From Acidimicrobiales bacterium (GTDB lineage Bacteria; Actinomycetota; Acidimicrobiia; Acidimicrobiales; SZUA-35), in assembly GCA_020628065.1 (NCBI GenBank), contig JAHDFR010000002.1, forward strand, positions 100,630 to 144,295: a stretch of 43,666 nucleotides of DNA. The letters run 5' to 3'. A program made the translations under genes and the position numbers. Position 1 is the stretch's first letter, and each line of letters opens with the position of its first letter. This document shows positions 8,818-15,153 of this stretch, piece by piece. The notes beneath the pieces are model-generated. The model was not told the origin of the DNA and made no database searches. It saw only the letters and a list, made by a program, of their open reading frames with translations.

Positions 8818-9252
8818 ATGAGCGGAGAAGAACTGCCAAAGCCGGACTCAATCCTTCCTCATCGCCCACCCTTTTTGTTCATCGATCAATTCGTTGAGCT
8901 GATACCGGGCGAGAGTGCAGTTGCGATCTGGACGTTGACAGGTGACGAATGGTTCTTCCCCGGTCATTTTCCTGGTCGCCCCACGCTGCCCGGCGTCATC
9001 ATGATCGAGGCTCTGGCTCAGGTCGGAGCAGTCGGTGTTCTGACCGAACCCAGATTCGCCGGCAAGATACCGCTGTTGGCCGGTGTCAACAACGCCAAGT
9101 TTCGTCGTCAAGTAGTACCGGGCGACGAACTTGAGCTCCGAGTCGAACTCACTCGCCTCGGCGGGCGCGCCGGCAAAGGCAAGGGAGTGGCTTCGGTCGA
9201 TGGTGAGACGGCCTGCCAGGCCGATCTTACGTTTGTCATCGCCGACCAGTAG
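8818..9252 (+). CDS. fabZ: 3-hydroxyacyl-ACP dehydratase FabZ
   Basis: FabZ removes water from 3-hydroxyacyl-ACP in the FAS-II elongation cycle. The 144-residue hotdog-fold protein has the family opening ILPHRPPFLFID, the active-site helix start FFPGHFPGRPTLPGV with the catalytic His, and the catalytic Glu in MIEALAQVG. It ends with the usual beta-strands (KFRRQVVPGDEL). It is complete and normal in length. The gene faces the fabD-to-fabF operon tail to tail, with about 50 bases between the stops, so the dehydratase is transcribed separately from the other FAS-II enzymes. An alternative is a related FabA/MaoC-like hydratase, but the HRPPFLFID motif favours FabZ. Confidence 0.92.
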   Translation: MSGEELPKPDSILPHRPPFLFIDQFVELIPGESAVAIWTLTGDEWFFPGHFPGRPTLPGVIMIEALAQVGAVGVLTEPRFAGKIPLLAGVNNAKFRRQVVPGDELELRVELTRLGGRAGKGKGVASVDGETACQADLTFVIADQ

Positions 9253-9302
9253 CCGGCGCGGCAGACCCAGCGTCTCGTTGGACTCGTTCTGACCGGTGTT
9301 CC

Positions 9303-10475
9303 CTAGCTCGCTGGGGTCAGCACGATCGTGCCGTTGTGTCCACCGAATCCGAAGCTGTTCGACAGTGTCGGGCCCGGCGTCCACGGTCGAGCCTCGGTTA
9401 CCAGGTCAATCTGTGGAAGATCAGGATCCGGCTCTCCAAGCCCGAATGTCGGGGGAATCAACCCGTTGCGCATTGACTGAATGGCTGCGGCAGCCTCCAA
9501 CGCCCCCGCCGCTCCCAGCGCATGTCCGGTCACACCCTTGGTCGATGTCACCGCCGGGCCACCACTGGTTCCGAACACCTTGGCCAGTGCCTCGGCCTCG
9601 GCGGCATCGTTCAGCGGGGTCGAAGTACCGTGGGCGTTGATATGGACCACATCCGACGGAGATATGCCGGCGTCGGCCATGGCCATTTCCATGCACCGTA
9701 TGGCCCCTGAACCGCCGGGGGAGGGCGCGGTGATGTGGTGGGCGTCGGCCGTGCTGGCAGCACCAACGAGAAGGGCGAGAATCTCTGCTCCTCGAGCTCG
9801 TGCCTTGTCGGCGTCCTCCAAAACCAAAACAGCAGCCCCTTCGGACATGACAAATCCGTTGCGTCGCTGATCAAAAGGCCTCGACTCGCCGGTGTTTGAC
9901 AGGGCGGTCATATTGCTGAATCCGGCGATCGACGTCGGGCAGAACGGTGCCTCACTCCCTCCGGCGAGAGCGGCGTCAACCCGACCGGCCCGAATAGCGT
10001 GGAGGGCGGCGCCGATGGAATGAGTTCCGGCAGCGCAGGCGGTCACGATGGTCTCGCAAGGTCCCTGCATGCCGTAGCGCATCGATACCGCGGCACCGGC
10101 GGCGTTGGGCATCATCATGGGGATGAGGAACGGCGAGACTCGCCGATCCCCTTTCTCATGACGAGTCACGATCTGGGTTTCGTTGGTGCTGATTCCGCCT
10201 ATGCCGGTTCCGATGAACACGCCGACCCGACTTGGGTCATGCGTGAGTTCCCCGGCCTGTTCGACAGCCTCAGCGGCTGCGGCCAGTGCGAACTGGGTGA
10301 AGCGGTCAGACCGTCGAGCCTCTTTGGGATTGGCAAAGTACGGCGCCGGGTCCCAGTCGGGTACCTTCCTGTCGCCGTGCTCCGGTTCCCGTAGAAGACC
10401 GTCCCAAAACGCCGAGGCACCGACGCCGCAGGGCGCCACTACCCCGAGGCCGGTGACGGCAACCGCCGTTGCCAT
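9303..10475 (-). CDS. fabF: 3-oxoacyl-ACP synthase II FabF
   Basis: FabF condenses malonyl-ACP with the growing acyl-ACP chain in FAS-II. The 390-residue thiolase-fold protein shows the Cys-His-His triad: Cys147 in TIVTACAAGTHS, His282 in NAHGTSTPLND and His318 in KGVTGHALGAAG, with Lys313 in the last motif. GFGGHNG near the C-terminus is the usual glycine-rich loop. It is slightly shorter than most FabF proteins (about 410), with nothing essential missing. The ATG directly follows the acpP stop with no gap, so the two are translationally coupled. The first residues, AVAVTGLGVVAP, support this start. It is the last gene of the minus-strand fab operon. Confidence 0.95.
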   Translation of the reverse strand: MATAVAVTGLGVVAPCGVGASAFWDGLLREPEHGDRKVPDWDPAPYFANPKEARRSDRFTQFALAAAAEAVEQAGELTHDPSRVGVFIGTGIGGISTNETQIVTRHEKGDRRVSPFLIPMMMPNAAGAAVSMRYGMQGPCETIVTACAAGTHSIGAALHAIRAGRVDAALAGGSEAPFCPTSIAGFSNMTALSNTGESRPFDQRRNGFVMSEGAAVLVLEDADKARARGAEILALLVGAASTADAHHITAPSPGGSGAIRCMEMAMADAGISPSDVVHINAHGTSTPLNDAAEAEALAKVFGTSGGPAVTSTKGVTGHALGAAGALEAAAAIQSMRNGLIPPTFGLGEPDPDLPQIDLVTEARPWTPGPTLSNSFGFGGHNGTIVLTPAS

Positions 10476-10715
10476 CTAAAGTTTCCCGACAACGAGATCG
10501 TAGGCGGCGCCCACGGTCTCGATGCCTTCGAGCTCTTCCTCGTCGACGGAAACGCCGAACTCTTCTTCGAGCGCCATGACCAGCTCGACCAGGTCAAGGC
10601 TGTCGGCGTCGAGATCCTCGGCGAACCGCGCCTCGCGGGTCACCTTGGCGGCATCGACGGAGAGCACCTCCACGGCGCACTTCTGAAATGCTTCGAACTT
10701 TGCGTCATCACTCAC
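10476..10715 (-). CDS. acpP: Acyl carrier protein
   Basis: This small acidic protein carries acyl chains on a phosphopantetheine arm attached to the serine of the DSL motif, here [10 protein letters not shown]. The length of 79 residues and the acidic helices ([18 protein letters not shown]) are typical. The start is a GTG with a strong GGGAGGA site six bases upstream. fabF begins in the very next base after the stop. Unlike in many actinobacterial fab operons, fabG lies between fabH and acpP. A 137-base gap upstream, with a hairpin, leaves room for an extra promoter that would raise ACP above the enzymes. Confidence 0.95.
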   Translation of the reverse strand: MSDDAKFEAFQKCAVEVLSVDAAKVTREARFAEDLDADSLDLVELVMALEEEFGVSVDEEELEGIETVGAAYDLVVGKL

Positions 10716-10742
10716 GGAATGTTCCTCCCTGAAAGGGTTTTA

Positions 10743-10759
10743 CCCGGCTCCCCGCCGGG
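10743..10759 (-). promoter_or_regulatory. Hairpin in the acpP leader
   Basis: CCCGGC (10743-10748) pairs with GCCGGG (10754-10759); on the minus strand it is followed by TAAAACCCTTT. It sits 28 bases before the acpP start. It may weaken read-through from fabG or stabilise the acpP-fabF message. Confidence 0.4.
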
Positions 10760-10852
10760 CAACTTGTAATGTAACGGTCGCAGGTCCAGTGACCGCCAAC
10801 CGGGCACCAGCACCTGAGAATTTGTCATGGGTCACGCTAACGGTGCCGGTGG

Positions 10853-11614
10853 CTACTGAGCGCCACCTCCCATGCCCAGCCCGCCATCCACGCCAAGAGT
10901 CACACCGGTTATGTAGCCGGCCTGCTCGGAGGCGAGAAAGGAGACTGCGGCGGCGATGTCATCGGGCTGGCCGATTCGGCCGACGGGAACGGCGTTGACC
11001 ATGGCGTCTATTGCCGACTCGCCCGCTGCGGCCAACATATCGGTCTCAATTGGTCCTGGAGCGACGAGGTTGACCGTGATGCCTCGAGAGGCGAACTCCC
11101 GGGCCATCGATCGTCCCAGTCCAACCAGTCCGGCTTTGGAGGCGGCGTAATTCGCCTGGCCCGTCTGACCCAACGCTCCCACTACCGAGGAGATAAAGAC
11201 GATACGCCCCCAACGGGTCTTCATCATCGGACGGACGGCTCGCTTCGCCACCCGAAAGGCCCCAGCGAGGTTGGCATTTAGGACGGATGTGAAGTCGTCT
11301 TCGCTCATCCTCAACATCAGGGTGTCGGCGGTAATGCCGGCGTTGGACACCAGCACCTGGACGGTGCCCAACTCGTTCTCAATGGCAGAGAAAGCCTGAT
11401 CGACTGAATCACTGTCCGTCACATCACACTCAACCCAGAACATGGTGTCGTCGAGCTCTTCCGGCTTGGATCGTGAGCCTATGGCCACCCGATTTCCTTG
11501 GGCCGCAAGTCGGTGGGCCGTGGCCAAACCGATGCCGCGACTCCCGCCGGTTACAAATGCGACTCGGCGCTCGCCGGATTGCTCTGCGGCGTCAGCGTTT
11601 GCTGTGTTTGTCAT
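10853..11614 (-). CDS. fabG: 3-oxoacyl-ACP reductase FabG
   Basis: FabG reduces 3-oxoacyl-ACP with NADPH in FAS-II. The 253-residue short-chain dehydrogenase has the cofactor loop TGGSRGIG (residues 22-29), SNAG near 90, and the catalytic Ser143-Tyr156-Lys160 set in ISSVVGALGQ then NYAASK. VAPGPIETDM and the C-terminal GYITGVTLGVDGG are also typical. The N-terminus has about 15 extra polar residues. The ATG has GGAG five bases upstream. It sits between fabH and acpP on the same strand, which supports the fatty-acid role over other reductases of the SDR family. Confidence 0.92.
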   Translation of the reverse strand: MTNTANADAAEQSGERRVAFVTGGSRGIGLATAHRLAAQGNRVAIGSRSKPEELDDTMFWVECDVTDSDSVDQAFSAIENELGTVQVLVSNAGITADTLMLRMSEDDFTSVLNANLAGAFRVAKRAVRPMMKTRWGRIVFISSVVGALGQTGQANYAASKAGLVGLGRSMAREFASRGITVNLVAPGPIETDMLAAAGESAIDAMVNAVPVGRIGQPDDIAAAVSFLASEQAGYITGVTLGVDGGLGMGGGAQ

Positions 11615-11680
11615 CCGTTCTCCGTAACGATTGCCACCAGGGGCGTGTTTGAGGCGAGCGGCCCTTCGGGCCTGGTGGGG

Positions 11681-12661
11681 CTACGACCACCGAACGATGG
11701 CGCTGGCCCATGTCATACCGGCCCCGAATCCTACAAACAACACGGTTGAACCGGGTTGTATCCGGCCGTTGTTGATGGCGTTGTCCAGAGCCAAGGGAAT
11801 TGATGCCGCAGACGTGTTGCCGGTGTGTTCAAGAACCATCTCGGTTTTGTCCATGGAGAAGCCCAGCCGTTTCCAGGCAGCCTCCACAATACGAATGTTG
11901 GCTTGATGCGGAACGATCAGGTCAATGTCGTCCACGGTGAGTCCCGCTCGTTCCATGGCGGCGTTGGCCGAGCGCTGAATTACGGTGACGGCCTGGCGGA
12001 ACACCTCTCGTCCGTCCATTTGGATCTTGCCGTCATGTTCGGAGTAGAGGATGTGGACGTGCTGCCCGTTGGACCCGAGATCCCATGACAGAAGCTGACC
12101 CTGGCTGGATTCGTCCCGCTCGACCACTACCGCTCCCGCGCCGTTTCCGAACAAAATGCCGGTCCCGCGGTCGTGGTAGTCGGTCATACGATCCAGCGTT
12201 TCGGCGCCGATGACCAGAATTTTCTTCATGCCCTGTGCAATCAGGCCATTGGCAACGACCAGACCGTACACCCACCCCGAGCAAGCGGCCTGGAGATCGA
12301 ACGCTCCGCAATCGATGCCGAGCTCGCGGGCTACCGCCGGTGCGGTGCCGGGCAACATGTAGTCCGGGCTGGTGGTCGCCAGAATCACCTGTTCGATGTC
12401 GGTCGGGGCTGTACCGGCTGCTTCCAGCGCAGCCCGCGCCGCTTCGGTGGCCAATCCGGATGTTGTCCCTCCGAGTCGCCGTTCGCCGATACCTGTGCGC
12501 TCTCGAATCCACTCGTCTGATGTGTCCATCCACGCGGTCAGGTCGTCATTGGTCAGAACCTTGGGAGGAAGGGCGGCGCCAACGCCGGCCAGCTTGAGGC
12601 CCCACGGCCCCACGCCGGCACCCGAGGGGCCCGACGAGTCAGTTGTCTGTTCGCTACTCAT
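11681..12661 (-). CDS. fabH: 3-oxoacyl-ACP synthase III FabH
   Basis: FabH starts fatty acid synthesis by condensing an acyl-CoA primer with malonyl-ACP. The triad is clear: Cys127 in DLQAACSGWVYGL, His252 in VPHQANIRI and Asn282 in EHTGNTSAASIPLAL. The early motif MDTSDEWIRERTGI and the glycine-rich FGNGAGAVV fit KAS III. The 326 residues include a 20-residue flexible N-terminal extension rich in Ser and Gly. AGGAAG precedes the ATG. It follows fabD after 49 bases in the same operon. Primer choice, acetyl-CoA or branched-chain acyl-CoA, cannot be settled by eye. Confidence 0.95.
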   Translation of the reverse strand: MSSEQTTDSSGPSGAGVGPWGLKLAGVGAALPPKVLTNDDLTAWMDTSDEWIRERTGIGERRLGGTTSGLATEAARAALEAAGTAPTDIEQVILATTSPDYMLPGTAPAVARELGIDCGAFDLQAACSGWVYGLVVANGLIAQGMKKILVIGAETLDRMTDYHDRGTGILFGNGAGAVVVERDESSQGQLLSWDLGSNGQHVHILYSEHDGKIQMDGREVFRQAVTVIQRSANAAMERAGLTVDDIDLIVPHQANIRIVEAAWKRLGFSMDKTEMVLEHTGNTSAASIPLALDNAINNGRIQPGSTVLFVGFGAGMTWASAIVRWS

Positions 12662-12710
12662 AACGCTTCCTGCTCATCTTGGGACTCTGGTAGGTCTGTC
12701 TCTAGGTGTT

Positions 12711-13910
12711 CTACGGGTTGCCGACTGATGATGCCCGTAGCCAGGCCAGCGGTTGGGATGTGGTGACCCGCTCCCCGGCCATGGCCAGCAGGCCCTCAAC
12801 GGTGCCGGCGAATGCTGAAAGTACTTCGGTCGCTCCGACCGTGCCCACGGCATCCCCTCGCTGAATCTCCACGCCTTGGGCGACCGTCGTGCTGGGCTCG
12901 AACACCCCGTTGGCGGGGCTGACGATGAGACGCTCCACGGCGTACAGGCTCTCGCCCTCGGCCACGGCACTTGATTGGCGGGCGCTCGAGAGGTTTTCCA
13001 GCAAAGAGTCGACGTCCGCCGGTGACGCCACACTTAAGCTGTTCGAGCCTTTGAGTGTTCTCTTCACCAGACCGGTGAGGGTGGTGCCGGGTCCTATCTC
13101 CAAAAAGACGGTGGTGCCGGCCTCGTCGAGCGCGTGAAGGGTTTGGCGCCAACGGACCGGACTGGTGAGCTGAGCTCCCAGGAGTCCGGGCCAGTCAGCC
13201 GAGTGTTCGTGGGGAGCGGCATCCACATTGGCAAAGACCGGTCGGTGGGCGTCCCGAAATTCGGTTTCGGCGATGGCTTTTCGCAACCTCTCGCGCGCCG
13301 GTGACATGAACGGTGTATGGAAGGCTCCACCGACCTTGATGGGCATAACCCGTTTGGCCCCGAGTTCCTTGGCCAACTCTCCGGCTTTGGCTAAGCCGTC
13401 TTCGTCGCCGGCGATGACGACTTGACCGGCTGAGTTGTAGTTGGCCACCCAGACCTCACCGTCGGCTCGGCGGCAGGCAAGATCGACCTGTTCATCATCT
13501 AGACCGAGGACCGCGGCCATCGTGCCTTCGGTGCTGTCGGCTGCCGCCTGCATGGCGTCACCGCGCTCGGTGACGAGCTGAACCCCACCGGCAAAACTCA
13601 GCACTCCTGCAGCGGTGAGAGCGGAGTACTCGCCCAAACTGTGTCCGGCGTGGAAAGCCGGTTCGACGCCCGTCCGTTCCACCGCATCGAGGGCGACCAT
13701 GCTGAGAACATAGGTTGCCAGCTGTGAATTTCGGGTTTCGGTCAGCGCGGCGGTATCGGCTTCCAAAAGGAGGTGTTCCAGGTCTCGACCGGCGATTTCC
13801 GACGCCTCGCCAACAAGCTCCCAAGACGGGTGTTCCAGCCATGGCGTTCCCATGCCCTGCTTCTGGGAGCCCTGGCCCGGGTATGTGAATGCAATCATCA
13901 CCGAACTCAT
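12711..13910 (-). CDS. fabD: Malonyl-CoA:ACP transacylase FabD with C-terminal biotinyl/lipoyl-like domain
   Basis: FabD moves malonyl groups from CoA to ACP. The catalytic part (about residues 1-310) has YPGQGSQ, the nucleophile Ser91 in GHSLGEYSAL and the catalytic His198 in GGAFHTPFM, and ends near EIGPGTTLTGLVKRTL. A normal FabD stops there. This one continues for about 90 residues. After a linker, residues 325-392 read like a biotinyl/lipoyl beta-barrel: VSPANGVFEPS, VEIQRGDAVGTVG, SAFAGTVEGLLA and SQPLAWLR. The usual modified lysine of the MKM turn is absent; ATEV stands there. The extension is in frame, with no sign of a lost stop codon. It is the first gene of the fab operon. Confidence 0.9.
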   Translation of the reverse strand: MSSVMIAFTYPGQGSQKQGMGTPWLEHPSWELVGEASEIAGRDLEHLLLEADTAALTETRNSQLATYVLSMVALDAVERTGVEPAFHAGHSLGEYSALTAAGVLSFAGGVQLVTERGDAMQAAADSTEGTMAAVLGLDDEQVDLACRRADGEVWVANYNSAGQVVIAGDEDGLAKAGELAKELGAKRVMPIKVGGAFHTPFMSPARERLRKAIAETEFRDAHRPVFANVDAAPHEHSADWPGLLGAQLTSPVRWRQTLHALDEAGTTVFLEIGPGTTLTGLVKRTLKGSNSLSVASPADVDSLLENLSSARQSSAVAEGESLYAVERLIVSPANGVFEPSTTVAQGVEIQRGDAVGTVGATEVLSAFAGTVEGLLAMAGERVTTSQPLAWLRASSVGNP

Positions 13911-13931
13911 CGAAAGATCAGACCTGGATGC

Positions 13932-13958
13932 AGTTGAGAACGTTTCAACTATCTCAAC
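13932..13958 (-). promoter_or_regulatory. Candidate operator before the fab operon
   Basis: Three copies of TYTCAAC lie within 27 bases: TTTCAAC (13943-13949), TCTCAAC (13952-13958) and, inverted, GTTGAGA (13933-13939). The outer pair is a perfect 7-bp inverted repeat, and AGTTGA/TCAACT (13932-13937 with 13945-13950) is a second one. The site lies 20-50 bases upstream of the fabD start, where a FasR-type fatty-acid regulator could bind. Confidence 0.45.
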
Positions 13959-14085
13959 ACAACCGTCGGCTATCTCGTACGCCCAACACGTTCAGGCGCG
14001 TCGACGCCGTCTGGGTGGTTGATGTTGGTCGCCGGTTGAATCCCGCTGGTTGAAAATGGTCGACTGCTCGCGGCCTCGGCCAATG

Positions 14086-14091
14086 TATGCT
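14086..14091 (+). promoter_or_regulatory. Candidate -10 box for tRNA-Leu
   Basis: TATGCT ends ten bases before the 5' end of the tRNA, the right place for a promoter. I see no clear -35 element at 16-18 bases upstream. Confidence 0.4.
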
Positions 14092-14101
14092 CGTACACCT
14101 A

Positions 14102-14187
<86 letters not shown>

Positions 14188-14207
14188 AAAGTCAGGTTGG
14201 AGAGGTT

Positions 14208-14501
14208 TTGTTTCGCCGCTCGGTGGAAAAGCGTTTGAAGGCAATCACGGATGAGGCCGGTCGATTGCGACAAGAGCTACTTGTTCTCGACGAACAGTTG
14301 TTGCAGGTCACGGACGAAGCGGAGGACTCGCGTCTGAGGTCGTTGGTGTCCGAGACACCGTTGGCCTCCGCCGAGCACCGAGACGCATCTCGGGCGGCCG
14401 CCGCACTGCAGCGGGACCGGGACGCCATCAAGGGCAAGATTGACGACCTTGAGGCCAGGCAGGACCAATTGTTGGACCAGTTGCAGGAGCGGCAGACGTG
14501 A
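14208..14501 (+). CDS. Small coiled-coil protein upstream of pdtaR, function unknown
   Basis: I do not recognise this protein. From the TTG at 14208 it has 97 residues. It is highly charged, almost entirely helical by appearance, and full of heptad-like leucines (LRQELLVLDEQLLQV, then KIDDLEARQDQLLDQL), so a dimeric coiled coil is likely. There is no signal peptide or membrane segment. GGAGAGG lies directly before the TTG, with short spacing; a GTG at 14223 is an alternative. Its stop overlaps the pdtaR start (GTGA, 14498-14501), so the two are translationally coupled and may act together. It follows the tRNA closely. The longer frame from 14160 would start inside the tRNA and is rejected. 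Confidence 0.7.
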   Translation: MFRRSVEKRLKAITDEAGRLRQELLVLDEQLLQVTDEAEDSRLRSLVSETPLASAEHRDASRAAAALQRDRDAIKGKIDDLEARQDQLLDQLQERQT

Positions 14502-15076
14502 GTGCCAAAACAGTTGTCATCGCTGAAGACGAGCCGCTTATCCGGCTTGACTTGCGTGAGTCGCTGAACGAGGTCGGCTATGACGTGGTCGGCGAAGCCG
14601 GCGATGGAGTCGAGGCCGTGGAGATGGTGCGAGAGCTACGTCCCGACGTCGCTATTCTCGACATCAAAATGCCAAGGCTCGACGGCCTGGCGGCGGCCTC
14701 GGACATCGTGGCCGACCGCCTCGCCGCGGTGGTTATTCTCACTGCGTTCTCCCAGCGCGATCTGGTTGAGCAAGCGACCCAGGCAGGCGCCATGGCCTAC
14801 TTGATCAAGCCCTTCAAGGAAAGCGAGCTGGTCCCGGCCATTGAACTGGCTGTCGCTCGATTCCGTGAGCTGGCCGCCCTCTCTGAACAAACCGAGTCGC
14901 TAAACGATCAGTTGGAGACCCGCAAGCTGGTCGACCGGGCCAAAGGGCAGTTGATGGACGCCTATTCCATGGCGGAACAGGACGCCTTTAGGTTCCTCCA
15001 AACCACGGCGATGAGCAAGCGTTTGCAAATGAAGGATGTAGCCGAGCAGGTGATCAGCGGCGAGCTGACCCCGTAG
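14498..15076 (+). CDS. pdtaR: ANTAR-domain response regulator, PdtaR-like
   Basis: The 192-residue protein joins a receiver domain (about 1-118) to an RNA-binding ANTAR domain (about 125-188). The receiver is complete: acidic pocket in AEDEP, phospho-acceptor Asp55 in LDIKMP, Thr82 in LTAFSQ and Lys104 in IKPF. The ANTAR part has the family's alanine and aromatic pattern in DRAKGQLMDAYSMAEQDAFR. In mycobacteria PdtaR is activated by the histidine kinase PdtaS and binds paired hairpins in mRNAs; no kinase gene is in this window. The GTG start overlaps the preceding gene by four bases, with GGAG nine bases upstream. Confidence 0.92.
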   Translation: MSAKTVVIAEDEPLIRLDLRESLNEVGYDVVGEAGDGVEAVEMVRELRPDVAILDIKMPRLDGLAAASDIVADRLAAVVILTAFSQRDLVEQATQAGAMAYLIKPFKESELVPAIELAVARFRELAALSEQTESLNDQLETRKLVDRAKGQLMDAYSMAEQDAFRFLQTTAMSKRLQMKDVAEQVISGELTP

Positions 15077-15084
15077 GTCTTCCT

Positions 15085-15102
15085 CAGCCGGGTGGGCGGC
15101 TG
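15085..15102 (+). terminator. Hairpin after pdtaR
   Basis: CAGCCG (15085-15090) pairs with CGGCTG (15097-15102) around GGTGGG, nine bases after the pdtaR stop. It is a short GC stem without a T-run and a plausible terminator before polA. Confidence 0.5.
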
Positions 15103-15139
15103 CAAGCCGACATGGCCCCCTAAACCCGACGGCCCGCCA

Positions 15140-15145
15140 TAGGAT
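15140..15145 (+). promoter_or_regulatory. Candidate -10 box for polA
   Basis: TAGGAT ends five bases before a GTG and eight before the ATG start of polA. It fits the TAGNNT leaderless pattern of this window. Confidence 0.4.
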
Positions 15146-15153
15146 CGATAGTG

